Source: Rhodobacteraceae bacterium UBA6273 (lineage in GTDB: Bacteria > Pseudomonadota > Alphaproteobacteria > Rhodobacterales > Rhodobacteraceae). From it: DNA of 15,016 nucleotides. The DNA lies in the NCBI GenBank assembly GCA_002440625.1, contig DJUV01000231.1, positions 1-15,016 on the forward strand, read 5' to 3'. Positions 7,927 to 13,969 of this stretch are shown here, in pieces. Position 1 is the first letter of the stretch. The number at the start of each line of letters is the position of its first letter. The notes beneath the pieces were generated by a model. That model had not been told where the DNA came from, ran no database searches, and saw only the letters and a list, made by a program, of their open reading frames with translations. A program made the position numbers and the translations under genes.

Positions 7927-8715
7927 TCAGAGATCGAAGGTCGCGAAGACCGGCACGTGGTCGGATGGCTGGTCCCAGCCGCGCGCGGCGCGGAGGATGC
8001 GGCTGCCATGCGCCGCGCCGGCAATGTCCGGGGTCGCCCAGACATGGTCGAGCCGCCGGCCCTTGTCCGCCGCATCCCAGTCGGCGGAGCGATAGGACCA
8101 CCAGCTGTAAAGGCGCCCATCGGGCACATCCTGCCGCGTGACATCGACCCAGCGCCCGGCGTCCTGCACCTGACCAAGATGATCGACCTCGATCGGCGTG
8201 TGGCTCACGATCTTCAGAAGCTGTTTGTGGTTCCAGACGTCATCCTCGCGCGGCGCGATGTTGAGGTCGCCGACAAGGATCGCGCGTTCAGGCCTCGCGG
8301 CATGGAATTCGTCCCGCATCGCCGTCAGGTAGTCGAGCTTCTGGCCGAATTTCACATTCTCTTCGCGGTTGGGGATGTCACCACCGGCGGGGACATAGAA
8401 ATTGTGGATGGTCACGCCGTTCTCAAGTTGCCCCGCGACGTGGCGGGCATGGCCAAGCCCGGCATAGTCGCCCGCGCCCGCTTCCACCATCGGCAGTTTC
8501 GACAGGATCGCGACGCCGTTGTAGCCCTTCTGCCCGCGCGCGACGAGGTGACGGTAGCCGAGCGCATGGAACCCGGCGAGCGGAATGTTCTCCACCGGCG
8601 ACTTGCATTCCTGCAGGCAAAGGATGTCGGGCATCTCATCGGTCATCAGGCGCTGGACCAGCGCCTCGCGCAGCCGGACGGAGTTGATGTTCCAGGTCGC
8701 GATGGTGAATGCCAT
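7927..8715 (-). CDS. xthA: Exodeoxyribonuclease III
   Basis: Metal-dependent AP endonuclease and 3'-5' exonuclease/3'-phosphatase of base-excision repair (EEP fold); cytosolic. The protein has 262 aa, normal for XthA. Active-site motifs are in order: WNINSVR (Asn9 and Asn11), LCLQECK with metal ligand Glu36, GYNGVAILSK, HNFYVPAGGD with Tyr107, LVGDLNIAP with Asp150 and Asn152, RLDHVWAT with Asp223, and the C-terminal SDHVPV with Asp252-His253. ATG 8715 has AAAGGA seven bases upstream. A plausible sigma-70 promoter lies directly upstream. The gene is divergent from a small exported protein. Confidence 0.95.
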   Translation of the reverse strand: MAFTIATWNINSVRLREALVQRLMTDEMPDILCLQECKSPVENIPLAGFHALGYRHLVARGQKGYNGVAILSKLPMVEAGAGDYAGLGHARHVAGQLENGVTIHNFYVPAGGDIPNREENVKFGQKLDYLTAMRDEFHAARPERAILVGDLNIAPREDDVWNHKQLLKIVSHTPIEVDHLGQVQDAGRWVDVTRQDVPDGRLYSWWSYRSADWDAADKGRRLDHVWATPDIAGAAHGSRILRAARGWDQPSDHVPVFATFDL

Positions 8716-8741
8716 GAGCTTGTCCTTTCGTTCGCCGGGGG

Positions 8742-8770
8742 ACCATAACGGCGCTTCCGCGCAGCGGCAA
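8742..8770 (-). promoter_or_regulatory. Putative sigma-70 promoter of xthA
   Basis: On the minus strand, TTGCCG (8770-8765) and TATGGT (8747-8742) are separated by 17 bases. Each matches 4 of 6 consensus positions. The predicted leader is about 20 bases and carries the ribosome site. Confidence 0.4.
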
Positions 8771-8794
8771 CGCGCCCATCACGGAGACTTGGGG

Positions 8795-8823
8795 TTGAGC
8801 GGCGGCCCCTCTACCTGCATGAT
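8795..8823 (+). promoter_or_regulatory. Weak putative promoter of the exported-protein gene
   Basis: TTGAGC (8795-8800), 17-base spacer, CATGAT (8818-8823), about 40 bases before ATG 8862. It lies in a 146-bp divergent region. The elements are partial matches, so this is tentative. Confidence 0.25.
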
Positions 8824-8861
8824 CGCGCGAATCTGTCGTACCGTGCATACCGGGGTCCCTC

Positions 8862-9416
8862 ATGCGTCTTCGCCACCAGTTTACGATTTCCCTTCTTGTT
8901 TCCAGTCTCCTTGGCTTGCCCGTCGCCGCCCGCGACCTGACGCCGGAAGAGGCAGGTACGCTCGACAAGGCGGCGGCCTCCTATCTGCGCGCGGTCGACA
9001 AGGGCGATGCCGCCGGCATTGTGGCGGCTCTGCCGCCGCGCGTGCTGACGGTCTTCGGCGCGGCCTCTGGGATCGAGGAAAAGAACCTTCAGAAGAAGCT
9101 GGTGGAACAGACCGCCGCGCTGATGAAGACCACCGATTTCCGCGATGTCGCCGCCGCCGAAGGCACCCCCGTGGCGGGTGATGCCCAGCTTGCCGATGGC
9201 ACGCCGGTGGTCTGGTCGATCCTGAAGACGAGCTTCGTCAGCGAAGCTGATGGCAAGGCGATGCAGAACTGGCAGCCGCTTCTGGCGCTGAGCGAGGGTG
9301 GCAAGTGGTACTTCCTCAGGGTCGAGGGGCCACAGAGCAAGCAACTTGCCGCCATCGCCTATCCGTTTCTGGCGGATATCGACTTCCCGCCGGCTGCCAG
9401 CGCTCCCGCGAACTGA
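8862..9416 (+). CDS. Small exported protein of unknown function, possibly NTF2-like
   Basis: Protein of 184 aa. Residues 1-23 are a Sec signal peptide with positively charged start (MRLRH), hydrophobic core (ISLLVSSLLGLP) and VAA before Arg24 as cleavage site. The mature part begins with helix-prone sequence (EEAGTLDKAAASYLRAVDKGDAAGIVAALPP), then beta-prone sequence (DGTPVVWSILKTSFV, NWQPLLALSEGGKWYFLRV), an order like that of NTF2/SnoaL-like folds. There is no Cys in the mature part and no transmembrane segment, so a soluble periplasmic protein is expected. I do not recognise a named family. ATG 8862 is the only reasonable start that keeps the signal peptide; the ribosome site is weak (GGGG). 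It converges on the response regulator gene, with hairpins between them. Confidence 0.75.
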   Translation: MRLRHQFTISLLVSSLLGLPVAARDLTPEEAGTLDKAAASYLRAVDKGDAAGIVAALPPRVLTVFGAASGIEEKNLQKKLVEQTAALMKTTDFRDVAAAEGTPVAGDAQLADGTPVVWSILKTSFVSEADGKAMQNWQPLLALSEGGKWYFLRVEGPQSKQLAAIAYPFLADIDFPPAASAPAN

Positions 9417-9440
9417 TCCGGGCCAACTGTTCCCTTGGAC

Positions 9441-9467
9441 AAAAAAAGGCCGGGCGTGAGCCCGGCC
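9441..9467 (-). terminator. Strong rho-independent terminator for the response regulator gene
   Basis: Perfect 8-bp stem GGCCGGGC/GCCCGGCC (9448-9455 and 9460-9467) with a four-base loop. On the minus strand it is followed by seven T residues (9447-9441). Outer TTGGAC and GTCCAA (9435-9440, 9469-9474) can pair and extend the stem. No T-run follows on the + strand, so it serves mainly the leftward transcript. Confidence 0.85.
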
Positions 9468-9484
9468 AGTCCAACAGGGAGGAT

Positions 9485-9508
9485 GCCACGTCATAACCCC
9501 GACGTGGC
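9485..9508. other. Second hairpin in the response regulator 3' region
   Basis: Perfect 8-bp inverted repeat GCCACGTC/GACGTGGC (9485-9492 and 9501-9508) with an 8-base loop. It lies 17 bp after the regulator stop and upstream of the terminator in the leftward transcript. It has no T-run of its own, so it is not a terminator. Confidence 0.6.
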
Positions 9509-9525
9509 GAGGGGATTCGATACTG

Positions 9526-10212
9526 TCACGCTAGGAGACGATAGCCGCCTGATTCGGTCACAAGAAGGCGTGCATTCGACGGATCTGGTTCAATTTTCTG
9601 GCGAAGCCGGTATATATGGGTCTCAAGCGTGTGGGTCGTAACACCTGCATTATAGCCCCAAACCTCGTGCAAAAGAACATCCCTTGCCACAACACCTTCC
9701 GATGCCCGGTACAGGAACTTCAGGATGTTCGTCTCCTTCTCGGTCAGGCGGATCTTCCGTTCCTTTTCGTCGAGAAGCATCTTCATCGCCGGCTTGAAGA
9801 CGTAGGGACCAAGCTGGAAGATCGCGTCTTCGGACTGTTCATGCGTCCGTAGCTGGGCGCGGATGCGGGCCAGCAAAACCGGGAACTTGAAGGGCTTTGA
9901 CACATAGTCATTGGCGCCTGCATCGAGGCCAAGAATTGTGTCGGAATCGCTGTCATGGCCGGTCAGCATCAGGATCGGCGACTTCACCCCCTGCTTGCGC
10001 ATCTTCTTGCAAAGCTCGCGCCCGTCCATGTCGGGCAGACCGACGTCGAGGATCACGAGGTCGAACATCCCGGCCTTCACCTTCTCGATGCCGGCATGGC
10101 CGTCGGCGGCCTCGAAGACATCGAAATCCTCGGTCAGGACCAGCTGTTCCGCGAGCGCCTCACGCAGATCGTCGTCATCGTCGACAAGCAGGATCTTCTT
10201 CAGGTTGGCCAT
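9526..10212 (-). CDS. OmpR/PhoB-family two-component response regulator
   Basis: Transcription factor of 228 aa. The receiver domain covers residues about 5-122: acidic pocket Asp11-13 (LLVDDDDD), phosphoacceptor Asp56 (LVILDVGLPDMDG), switch Thr84 (MLTGHDSDSD) and Lys106 (VSKPFKF). The DNA-binding winged helix covers about 130-227, with YRASEGVVARDVLLHEVWGYNAGVTTHTLETHIYRLRQKIEPD as the recognition region and GGYRLL as the wing. All phosphorylation residues are intact. No histidine kinase gene lies nearby, so it is an orphan locus here. It resembles the envelope regulator group that includes CenR of alphaproteobacteria, but I cannot fix that assignment from memory. ATG 10212 has GGAGG seven bases upstream. 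It is divergent from ribA, with an inverted repeat in between, and has a strong terminator downstream. Confidence 0.93.
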   Translation of the reverse strand: MANLKKILLVDDDDDLREALAEQLVLTEDFDVFEAADGHAGIEKVKAGMFDLVILDVGLPDMDGRELCKKMRKQGVKSPILMLTGHDSDSDTILGLDAGANDYVSKPFKFPVLLARIRAQLRTHEQSEDAIFQLGPYVFKPAMKMLLDEKERKIRLTEKETNILKFLYRASEGVVARDVLLHEVWGYNAGVTTHTLETHIYRLRQKIEPDPSNARLLVTESGGYRLLA

Positions 10213-10247
10213 GTGTTCGCCTCCGCTTTGGCCAAGACATGCGACCG

Positions 10248-10264
10248 TTGCCGCGGGGCGGCAA
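10248..10264. promoter_or_regulatory. Inverted repeat TTGCCGC-N3-GCGGCAA upstream of the response regulator
   Basis: Perfect 7-bp arms with a 3-bp centre, 35 bp upstream of the regulator ATG and 104 bp upstream of ribA. It is a candidate operator, perhaps for autoregulation. The sequence itself shows only the symmetry. Confidence 0.4.
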
Positions 10265-10312
10265 GATTTGTAACGGCATGCTCACGCCGACGTGTCGCCC
10301 GCGCGGCGAATG

Positions 10313-10341
10313 TTTCAATTTGCGTCACCCCGGTCTATCTA
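10313..10341 (+). promoter_or_regulatory. Weak putative promoter of ribA
   Basis: TTTCAA (10313-10318), 17-base spacer, TATCTA (10336-10341), ending 26 bases before ATG 10368. The -10 match is fair and the -35 poor. Confidence 0.3.
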
Positions 10342-10367
10342 GGGACCGACAATCATGCGGATTTGCG

Positions 10368-11456
10368 ATGGCCCTTGGTCCCGATATTGCCGAACGTCTG
10401 AACCGGGCCAGGGCGGATCTGCGCGCCGGCGTGCCGGTCGTCCTGACGGATGGGCCGGGCGGCGCGCTGGTCTTTGCCGCCGAAACGCTTGGTGCCGAAC
10501 GCTTCGTCGCGGCGGCGGCTCTCGGGCCGAACATACTTGCCATCACAAGCCGAAGGGCCGAAACGCTGAAGACCGCTGCCTATGATAGCGACCTCGCGCG
10601 GATCGCCGTGCCCGCCGAAGCCGGGTCGGATTGGATCGGTGCCGTCGCCGATCCGGCGAGCGATCTGATGTCGCCGATGAAGGGGCCTTTTCAGCATGTG
10701 CGGGGCGGCAGCGCCGGGATCGCGCGCGCCGCCATCGCGCTGGTGAAATCGGCGCGGCTTCTGCCCGCCGCGCTGATGGTGCCGCGCGAGGACGCGGTGG
10801 CGATCGCCTTTGCGGAGAACCTGACCACGCTTCCGGCGGACGCGGTGCAGGCCGCCCTGTCGGCCCCGGTAGCGCTTGATCCCGTCGTCCATGCGCGCCT
10901 GCCGATGGCGGCGTCGAAGGCCGGGCGGCTGCATGTCTTCCGGCCCGAGGATGGCGGCGAGGAGCATTACGCGGTCGAGATCGGGCAGCCGCCGCGCGAC
11001 CGGCCGGTCCTTGCCCGGCTGCATTCGGCCTGTTTCACCGGCGACCTTCTCGGCAGCCTGAAATGCGACTGCGGGCCGCAGCTTCGCGGCGCTCTGGCCC
11101 AGATGGGCGAAGAGGGCGCGGGCGTGCTTCTCTACCTCAATCAGGAAGGCCGCGGGATCGGACTTGCCAACAAGATGCGGGCCTATTCCTTGCAGGATCA
11201 GGGCTTCGACACGGTCGAGGCCAACCACCGGCTCGGCTTTGAGGATGACGAGCGCGATTTCCGCCTCGGCGCGGCGATCCTGCGCCGGATGGGGTTCCGC
11301 GCCGTGCGGCTGCTGACCAACAACCCGGCCAAAATCCGCATGATGGAAGCCAACGGCATCGAAGTGGCCGAAAGGGTGCCGCTGAAGGTCGGTCACACGG
11401 CGGAAAACGCCGCCTATCTTGCCACCAAGGCGCGGAAGTCGGGGCATCTTCTGTGA
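10368..11456 (+). CDS. ribA: GTP cyclohydrolase II with a degenerate RibB-like N-terminal domain
   Basis: Opens GTP to 2,5-diamino-6-ribosylamino-pyrimidinone phosphate, formate and pyrophosphate, the first step of riboflavin synthesis; cytosolic. The protein has 362 aa, much longer than E. coli RibA (about 200). The cyclohydrolase domain is residues about 185-362: zinc ligands Cys222, Cys233 and Cys235 (HSACFTGDLLGSLKCDCG), the catalytic loop YLNQEGRGIGL, DTVEANHRLGF, DFRLGAAILRRMG and LLTNNPAKI. Residues 1-170 resemble dihydroxybutanone-phosphate synthase in outline (RAGVPVVLTDGPGGALVFAAE), but the acidic cluster (DxEDRENEGDL in RibB) is missing, so that activity is unlikely. ATG 10368 begins the conserved part; the ribosome site is weak (CGGA). 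I see no FMN riboswitch upstream. The stop overlaps the start of the next gene (GTGA). Confidence 0.92.
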   Translation: MALGPDIAERLNRARADLRAGVPVVLTDGPGGALVFAAETLGAERFVAAAALGPNILAITSRRAETLKTAAYDSDLARIAVPAEAGSDWIGAVADPASDLMSPMKGPFQHVRGGSAGIARAAIALVKSARLLPAALMVPREDAVAIAFAENLTTLPADAVQAALSAPVALDPVVHARLPMAASKAGRLHVFRPEDGGEEHYAVEIGQPPRDRPVLARLHSACFTGDLLGSLKCDCGPQLRGALAQMGEEGAGVLLYLNQEGRGIGLANKMRAYSLQDQGFDTVEANHRLGFEDDERDFRLGAAILRRMGFRAVRLLTNNPAKIRMMEANGIEVAERVPLKVGHTAENAAYLATKARKSGHLL

Positions 11457-11968
11457 CCGGACCTGAGGCGATGGTGCTGATGCGCGGTGTCGTCCGCTTT
11501 GCCGGGCGGATGCTGCCGGTCGCCATCGGGCGCAGCGGCGTCAGCGCCGACAAGCGCGAGGGCGACGGGGCGACACCGGCCGGGCGGCACCGCGTCATCG
11601 GGCTTTTCTACCGGCCCGACCGCATCGCTGCCGCCTCGCTGCCGGCATGGGCCATGCCCATCAGGCTTGAGGACCGCTGGTGCGACGCCCCCGATCATCC
11701 GCTCTACAACCATCTGACGGACAGGCCCTTCGGCAAAAGCCAGGAACGGCTCCGGCGCGCCGATCCGCTTTACGACCTGATCCTGCCACTCGACTGGAAC
11801 TGGCCCGACGCGGTGCCGGGCAAGGGATCGGCGATCTTCATCCACCAGTGGCGGCGCCCGGGCTTTCCGACCGCCGGCTGCCTTGCCTTTTCGCGCCGTG
11901 ACCTTCTGTTCATCGCCCGGAAGGCCGCGCCGGGAACCGAAGTCATCGTCCCGGCGCTTCAGCCGTAG
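11453..11968 (+). CDS. YkuD-fold L,D-transpeptidase-like protein without signal peptide
   Basis: Protein of 171 aa with the YkuD (L,D-transpeptidase catalytic) fold. SADKREGDGATPAGRHRV is the conserved entry of this branch, and IFIHQWRRPGFPTAGCLAFSRRDL holds the catalytic His131 and Cys143 (H...xGC motif). Enzymes of this fold make or exchange 3-3 peptidoglycan cross-links or attach proteins in the periplasm. This one has no signal peptide or membrane segment, so its site of action is uncertain; short leaderless members of the fold do exist. The GTG start at 11453-11455 overlaps the ribA stop (TGA 11454-11456), implying translational coupling. ATG 11471 and ATG 11480 are alternatives without well-placed ribosome sites. 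Its 3' end overlaps yggS on the other strand by 10 bp. Confidence 0.85.
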   Translation: MTGPEAMVLMRGVVRFAGRMLPVAIGRSGVSADKREGDGATPAGRHRVIGLFYRPDRIAAASLPAWAMPIRLEDRWCDAPDHPLYNHLTDRPFGKSQERLRRADPLYDLILPLDWNWPDAVPGKGSAIFIHQWRRPGFPTAGCLAFSRRDLLFIARKAAPGTEVIVPALQP

Positions 11969-12612
11969 CTGCGCGCCCCGAAGATCGCCGAGCCGACGCG
12001 GACATGGGTGGCGCCCTGCGCGATGGCATCCTCGAAATCGGCGCTCATCCCCATCGAAAGGCCATGGAGGCCGTTGCGCCCGGCCATGTCCCGCAGCATC
12101 GCGAAATGCGGGCCGGAGGATTCGCCCTCGGGCGGGATGCACATCAGCCCCGAAAGCGGCAGGCCAAGGCCACGGCAGCGGGCGACAAAGGCATCCGCCT
12201 CCTCGGGCAGGACGCCGGCCTTCTGCGGCTCGCGGCCGGTGTTCACCTGCACGAAAAGCGCCGGGCAGCGGCCCTGCGCCTCTGCGATCCGCGCCAGCTT
12301 GTCGGCAAGCGACGGCCGGTCGAGCGTGTGGATCGCGTCGAAGAGATCCACCGCAACCTTGGCCTTGTTGGATTGCAGGGGGCCGATCATGTGCAGCCTG
12401 ACCGGGCCGAAGCGCGCACGAAGGCCGGGCCACTTCGCCGCCGCCTCCTGCACGTAGTTCTCGCCAAAGACGCGGTGGCCTTCGGCCAGCACCGCCTCCA
12501 CCCGGTCGAGCGGCTGGACCTTGGACACGGCGATGAGCGTCACCGATCCTTGCGCGCGTCCGGCGGCGGCCTCGGCCCTGCGGATGCGGGTCAGAATGTC
12601 GTCAAGCGCCAT
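11959..12612 (-). CDS. yggS: YggS/PROSC-family PLP-binding homeostasis protein
   Basis: Single-domain TIM-barrel PLP carrier protein that buffers pyridoxal phosphate and affects amino-acid balance; cytosolic, no known catalysis. The protein has 217 aa. The PLP lysine is Lys31 in LIAVSKVQP. Other family marks are FGENYVQEAAAK, HMIGPLQSNK, VQVNTGREPQKAG, LMCIPP, LSMGMSADFEDAI and VRVGSAIFG, where the last two bind phosphate. ATG 12612 has AGGAGG five bases upstream. The gene ends inside the 3' end of the YkuD-type gene on the opposite strand. A terminator separates it from the porin upstream, so it probably has its own promoter in 12613-12663, though I cannot point to one. Confidence 0.94.
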   Translation of the reverse strand: MALDDILTRIRRAEAAAGRAQGSVTLIAVSKVQPLDRVEAVLAEGHRVFGENYVQEAAAKWPGLRARFGPVRLHMIGPLQSNKAKVAVDLFDAIHTLDRPSLADKLARIAEAQGRCPALFVQVNTGREPQKAGVLPEEADAFVARCRGLGLPLSGLMCIPPEGESSGPHFAMLRDMAGRNGLHGLSMGMSADFEDAIAQGATHVRVGSAIFGARSYG

Positions 12613-12656
12613 GGTGTCCTCCTGCCGGTCGGAACCGACATAGACCGCACGGCCGC

Positions 12657-12689
12657 AAAAAGAAAAGAGCGGGCTTTCGCCCGCTCTTT
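12657..12689 (-). terminator. Rho-independent terminator of the porin gene
   Basis: 11-bp perfect stem AAAGAGCGGGC/GCCCGCTCTTT (12664-12674 and 12679-12689) with a four-base loop. On the minus strand the GC stem is followed by TTTTCTTTTT (12666-12657). It starts 23 bp after the porin stop. The symmetry would also allow some stopping of + strand transcription. Confidence 0.88.
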
Positions 12690-12711
12690 CCGTTGACTTG
12701 ATCCGTCAGGA

Positions 12712-13695
12712 TCAGAAGTCGAAGCGCACGCCGAAGTCGGCGTACATGTTCTCGTCATAACCGCGCTGGACGCCGCCGGTCAGCTTGGCGCCGCCGAGGT
12801 CGTAGTCCGCGCCGATGCCGAAGGAGGTGTCGGTGGCGTTCGCGACGTAGTCATTGTTCGCGACGTAGCCTTTCAGCGTGGTCGCGCCCATCACGTAGTT
12901 CGCGTAGAGAACGACGGTCGAGCCGAGAGACGCGCCGGCGGTCGGGCTCAGGGCGTTGGTCTCAATGCCTTCATCAATGTAGTTCAGGCCGATGACGGTG
13001 TTCGGAAGGCCCTTGTAGGCGCCGCCGATGAACCAGACGTCGTTGCCGGCGATGCCGCTCGCATCTTGAGCGGCGGCTGCAGAGGCCGAGAACAGGTCGC
13101 TTTCATACGACAGCGCGACCGAAACCTCCTCGTTGACAGCCGTCGATGTGGTCTGGTCGGGCGTGATGAACGAAATCTTGCCCGAGAATCCGCTCATCGT
13201 GTAGGACGCGAAGACGCCCATACGATTGGCGCTGTAGGAGTCGGTCGCGAACGAGAAGAAGCTCGAACGCGAGTCGCCGAACGAGGAATCGACCAAGCCG
13301 AGTTCCGAATCGTAGAGCAGGGCGGCCGAGTCGAACGCGGTGTTGGCGTTGCCGACTTCGACGCGGAGACCTTCGTACGAGACGTAGAGCAGCGCCGGGC
13401 TCAGGCCAGCACCGCCATCGTTGGAGTCCTGAATGCGGATACGGCCACCGAAGGTCACGCCCGAATCGGTTTCAGTCGTGGCGTCGATGTTGAAGCGCAG
13501 GCGGGTATGAACCTGGGCTTGATTGGTCAGAACATCGCCGGCATCGAAAATGCCGTTGCTGTTCACGTCACTATAGCGGTCTTCTTGGTAGGTCAGGCCG
13601 AAGCGGCCGAAGCCGGAGATGGTCACGCCGGTTTCCGCAGCCGCGACGCTGGCGAAGCCGAGCAGCGCGGTGGAGGCGAGAAGGAGCTTTTTCAT
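12712..13695 (-). CDS. Outer-membrane porin, Rhodobacter type
   Basis: General diffusion porin of the 16-strand Gram-negative type found in Rhodobacteraceae; forms trimers in the outer membrane. The precursor has 327 aa. Residues 1-20 are a Sec signal peptide (MKKLLLASTALLGFASVAAA), and the mature protein starts ETGVTISGFGRFGLTY. The alternating pattern of transmembrane strands runs throughout, and the protein ends GVRFDF with the terminal Phe needed by the BAM machinery. The C-terminal part (GIGADYDLGGAKLTGGV) closely resembles the R. capsulatus porin. Residues 43-54 (DVNSNGIFDAGD) form an EF-hand-like calcium loop between the first two strands. ATG 13695 has GAGGG upstream. The leader can form a hairpin at 13751-13726. 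A strong terminator follows the gene, so it is likely transcribed alone. Ion or solute preference cannot be read from the sequence. Confidence 0.93.
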   Translation of the reverse strand: MKKLLLASTALLGFASVAAAETGVTISGFGRFGLTYQEDRYSDVNSNGIFDAGDVLTNQAQVHTRLRFNIDATTETDSGVTFGGRIRIQDSNDGGAGLSPALLYVSYEGLRVEVGNANTAFDSAALLYDSELGLVDSSFGDSRSSFFSFATDSYSANRMGVFASYTMSGFSGKISFITPDQTTSTAVNEEVSVALSYESDLFSASAAAAQDASGIAGNDVWFIGGAYKGLPNTVIGLNYIDEGIETNALSPTAGASLGSTVVLYANYVMGATTLKGYVANNDYVANATDTSFGIGADYDLGGAKLTGGVQRGYDENMYADFGVRFDF

Positions 13696-13725
13696 TTCGT
13701 TTTCCCTCGTTGTGTCAAAGGTAGG

Positions 13726-13751
13726 CCCAACTCAGGGGAATCCGAATTGGG
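13726..13751 (-). promoter_or_regulatory. Hairpin in the porin mRNA leader
   Basis: In the minus-strand transcript, CCCAAUUC pairs with GAGUUGGG (one G-U pair) around a 10-base loop, 30 bases before the porin ATG and not covering the ribosome site. It could stabilise the mRNA or bind a small RNA; nothing more is visible. Confidence 0.35.
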
Positions 13752-13913
13752 TATGCACCCCTATTTCTCTCCCCGGCCCGGGCAATGCAACGGAAACGGC
13801 CCGCATTTTCGGAAGAACGGCGGCGATGGTGCGTTCTTGCCACAGTGATTGCCGGGCACCCGGTGGCTGCACCTGTGCGATCCGCAACGCACGCGCGGGC
13901 GCGGCAAAAATCC

Positions 13914-13942
13914 TTGTCCGCCAATGGTGGCTCGGCTAGACA
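13914..13942 (+). promoter_or_regulatory. Weak putative promoter of the DUF3576 gene
   Basis: TTGTCC (13914-13919), 17-base spacer, TAGACA (13937-13942), 27 bases before ATG 13970. Partial consensus matches only. The rest of the porin-lipoprotein divergent region (13752-13913) shows nothing I can assign. Confidence 0.25.
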
Positions 13943-13969
13943 GCGGGTGAGGCAACTGGGGAAGTGGGC

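Noticed and set aside
9897..10367. N-terminal extension of the ribA frame by 157 codons
   Set aside because: It would overlap the response regulator on the other strand and has Arg/Ser-rich antisense character. The conserved protein begins at ATG 10368.
10213..10367. FMN riboswitch upstream of ribA
   Set aside because: The 155-bp region lacks the conserved RFN-element segments and is divergent, with little room for the six-stem structure.
10353..11447. A 364-codon minus strand open frame opposite ribA
   Set aside because: Antisense shadow of ribA with low-complexity composition. The ribA zinc and catalytic motifs fix the coding strand.
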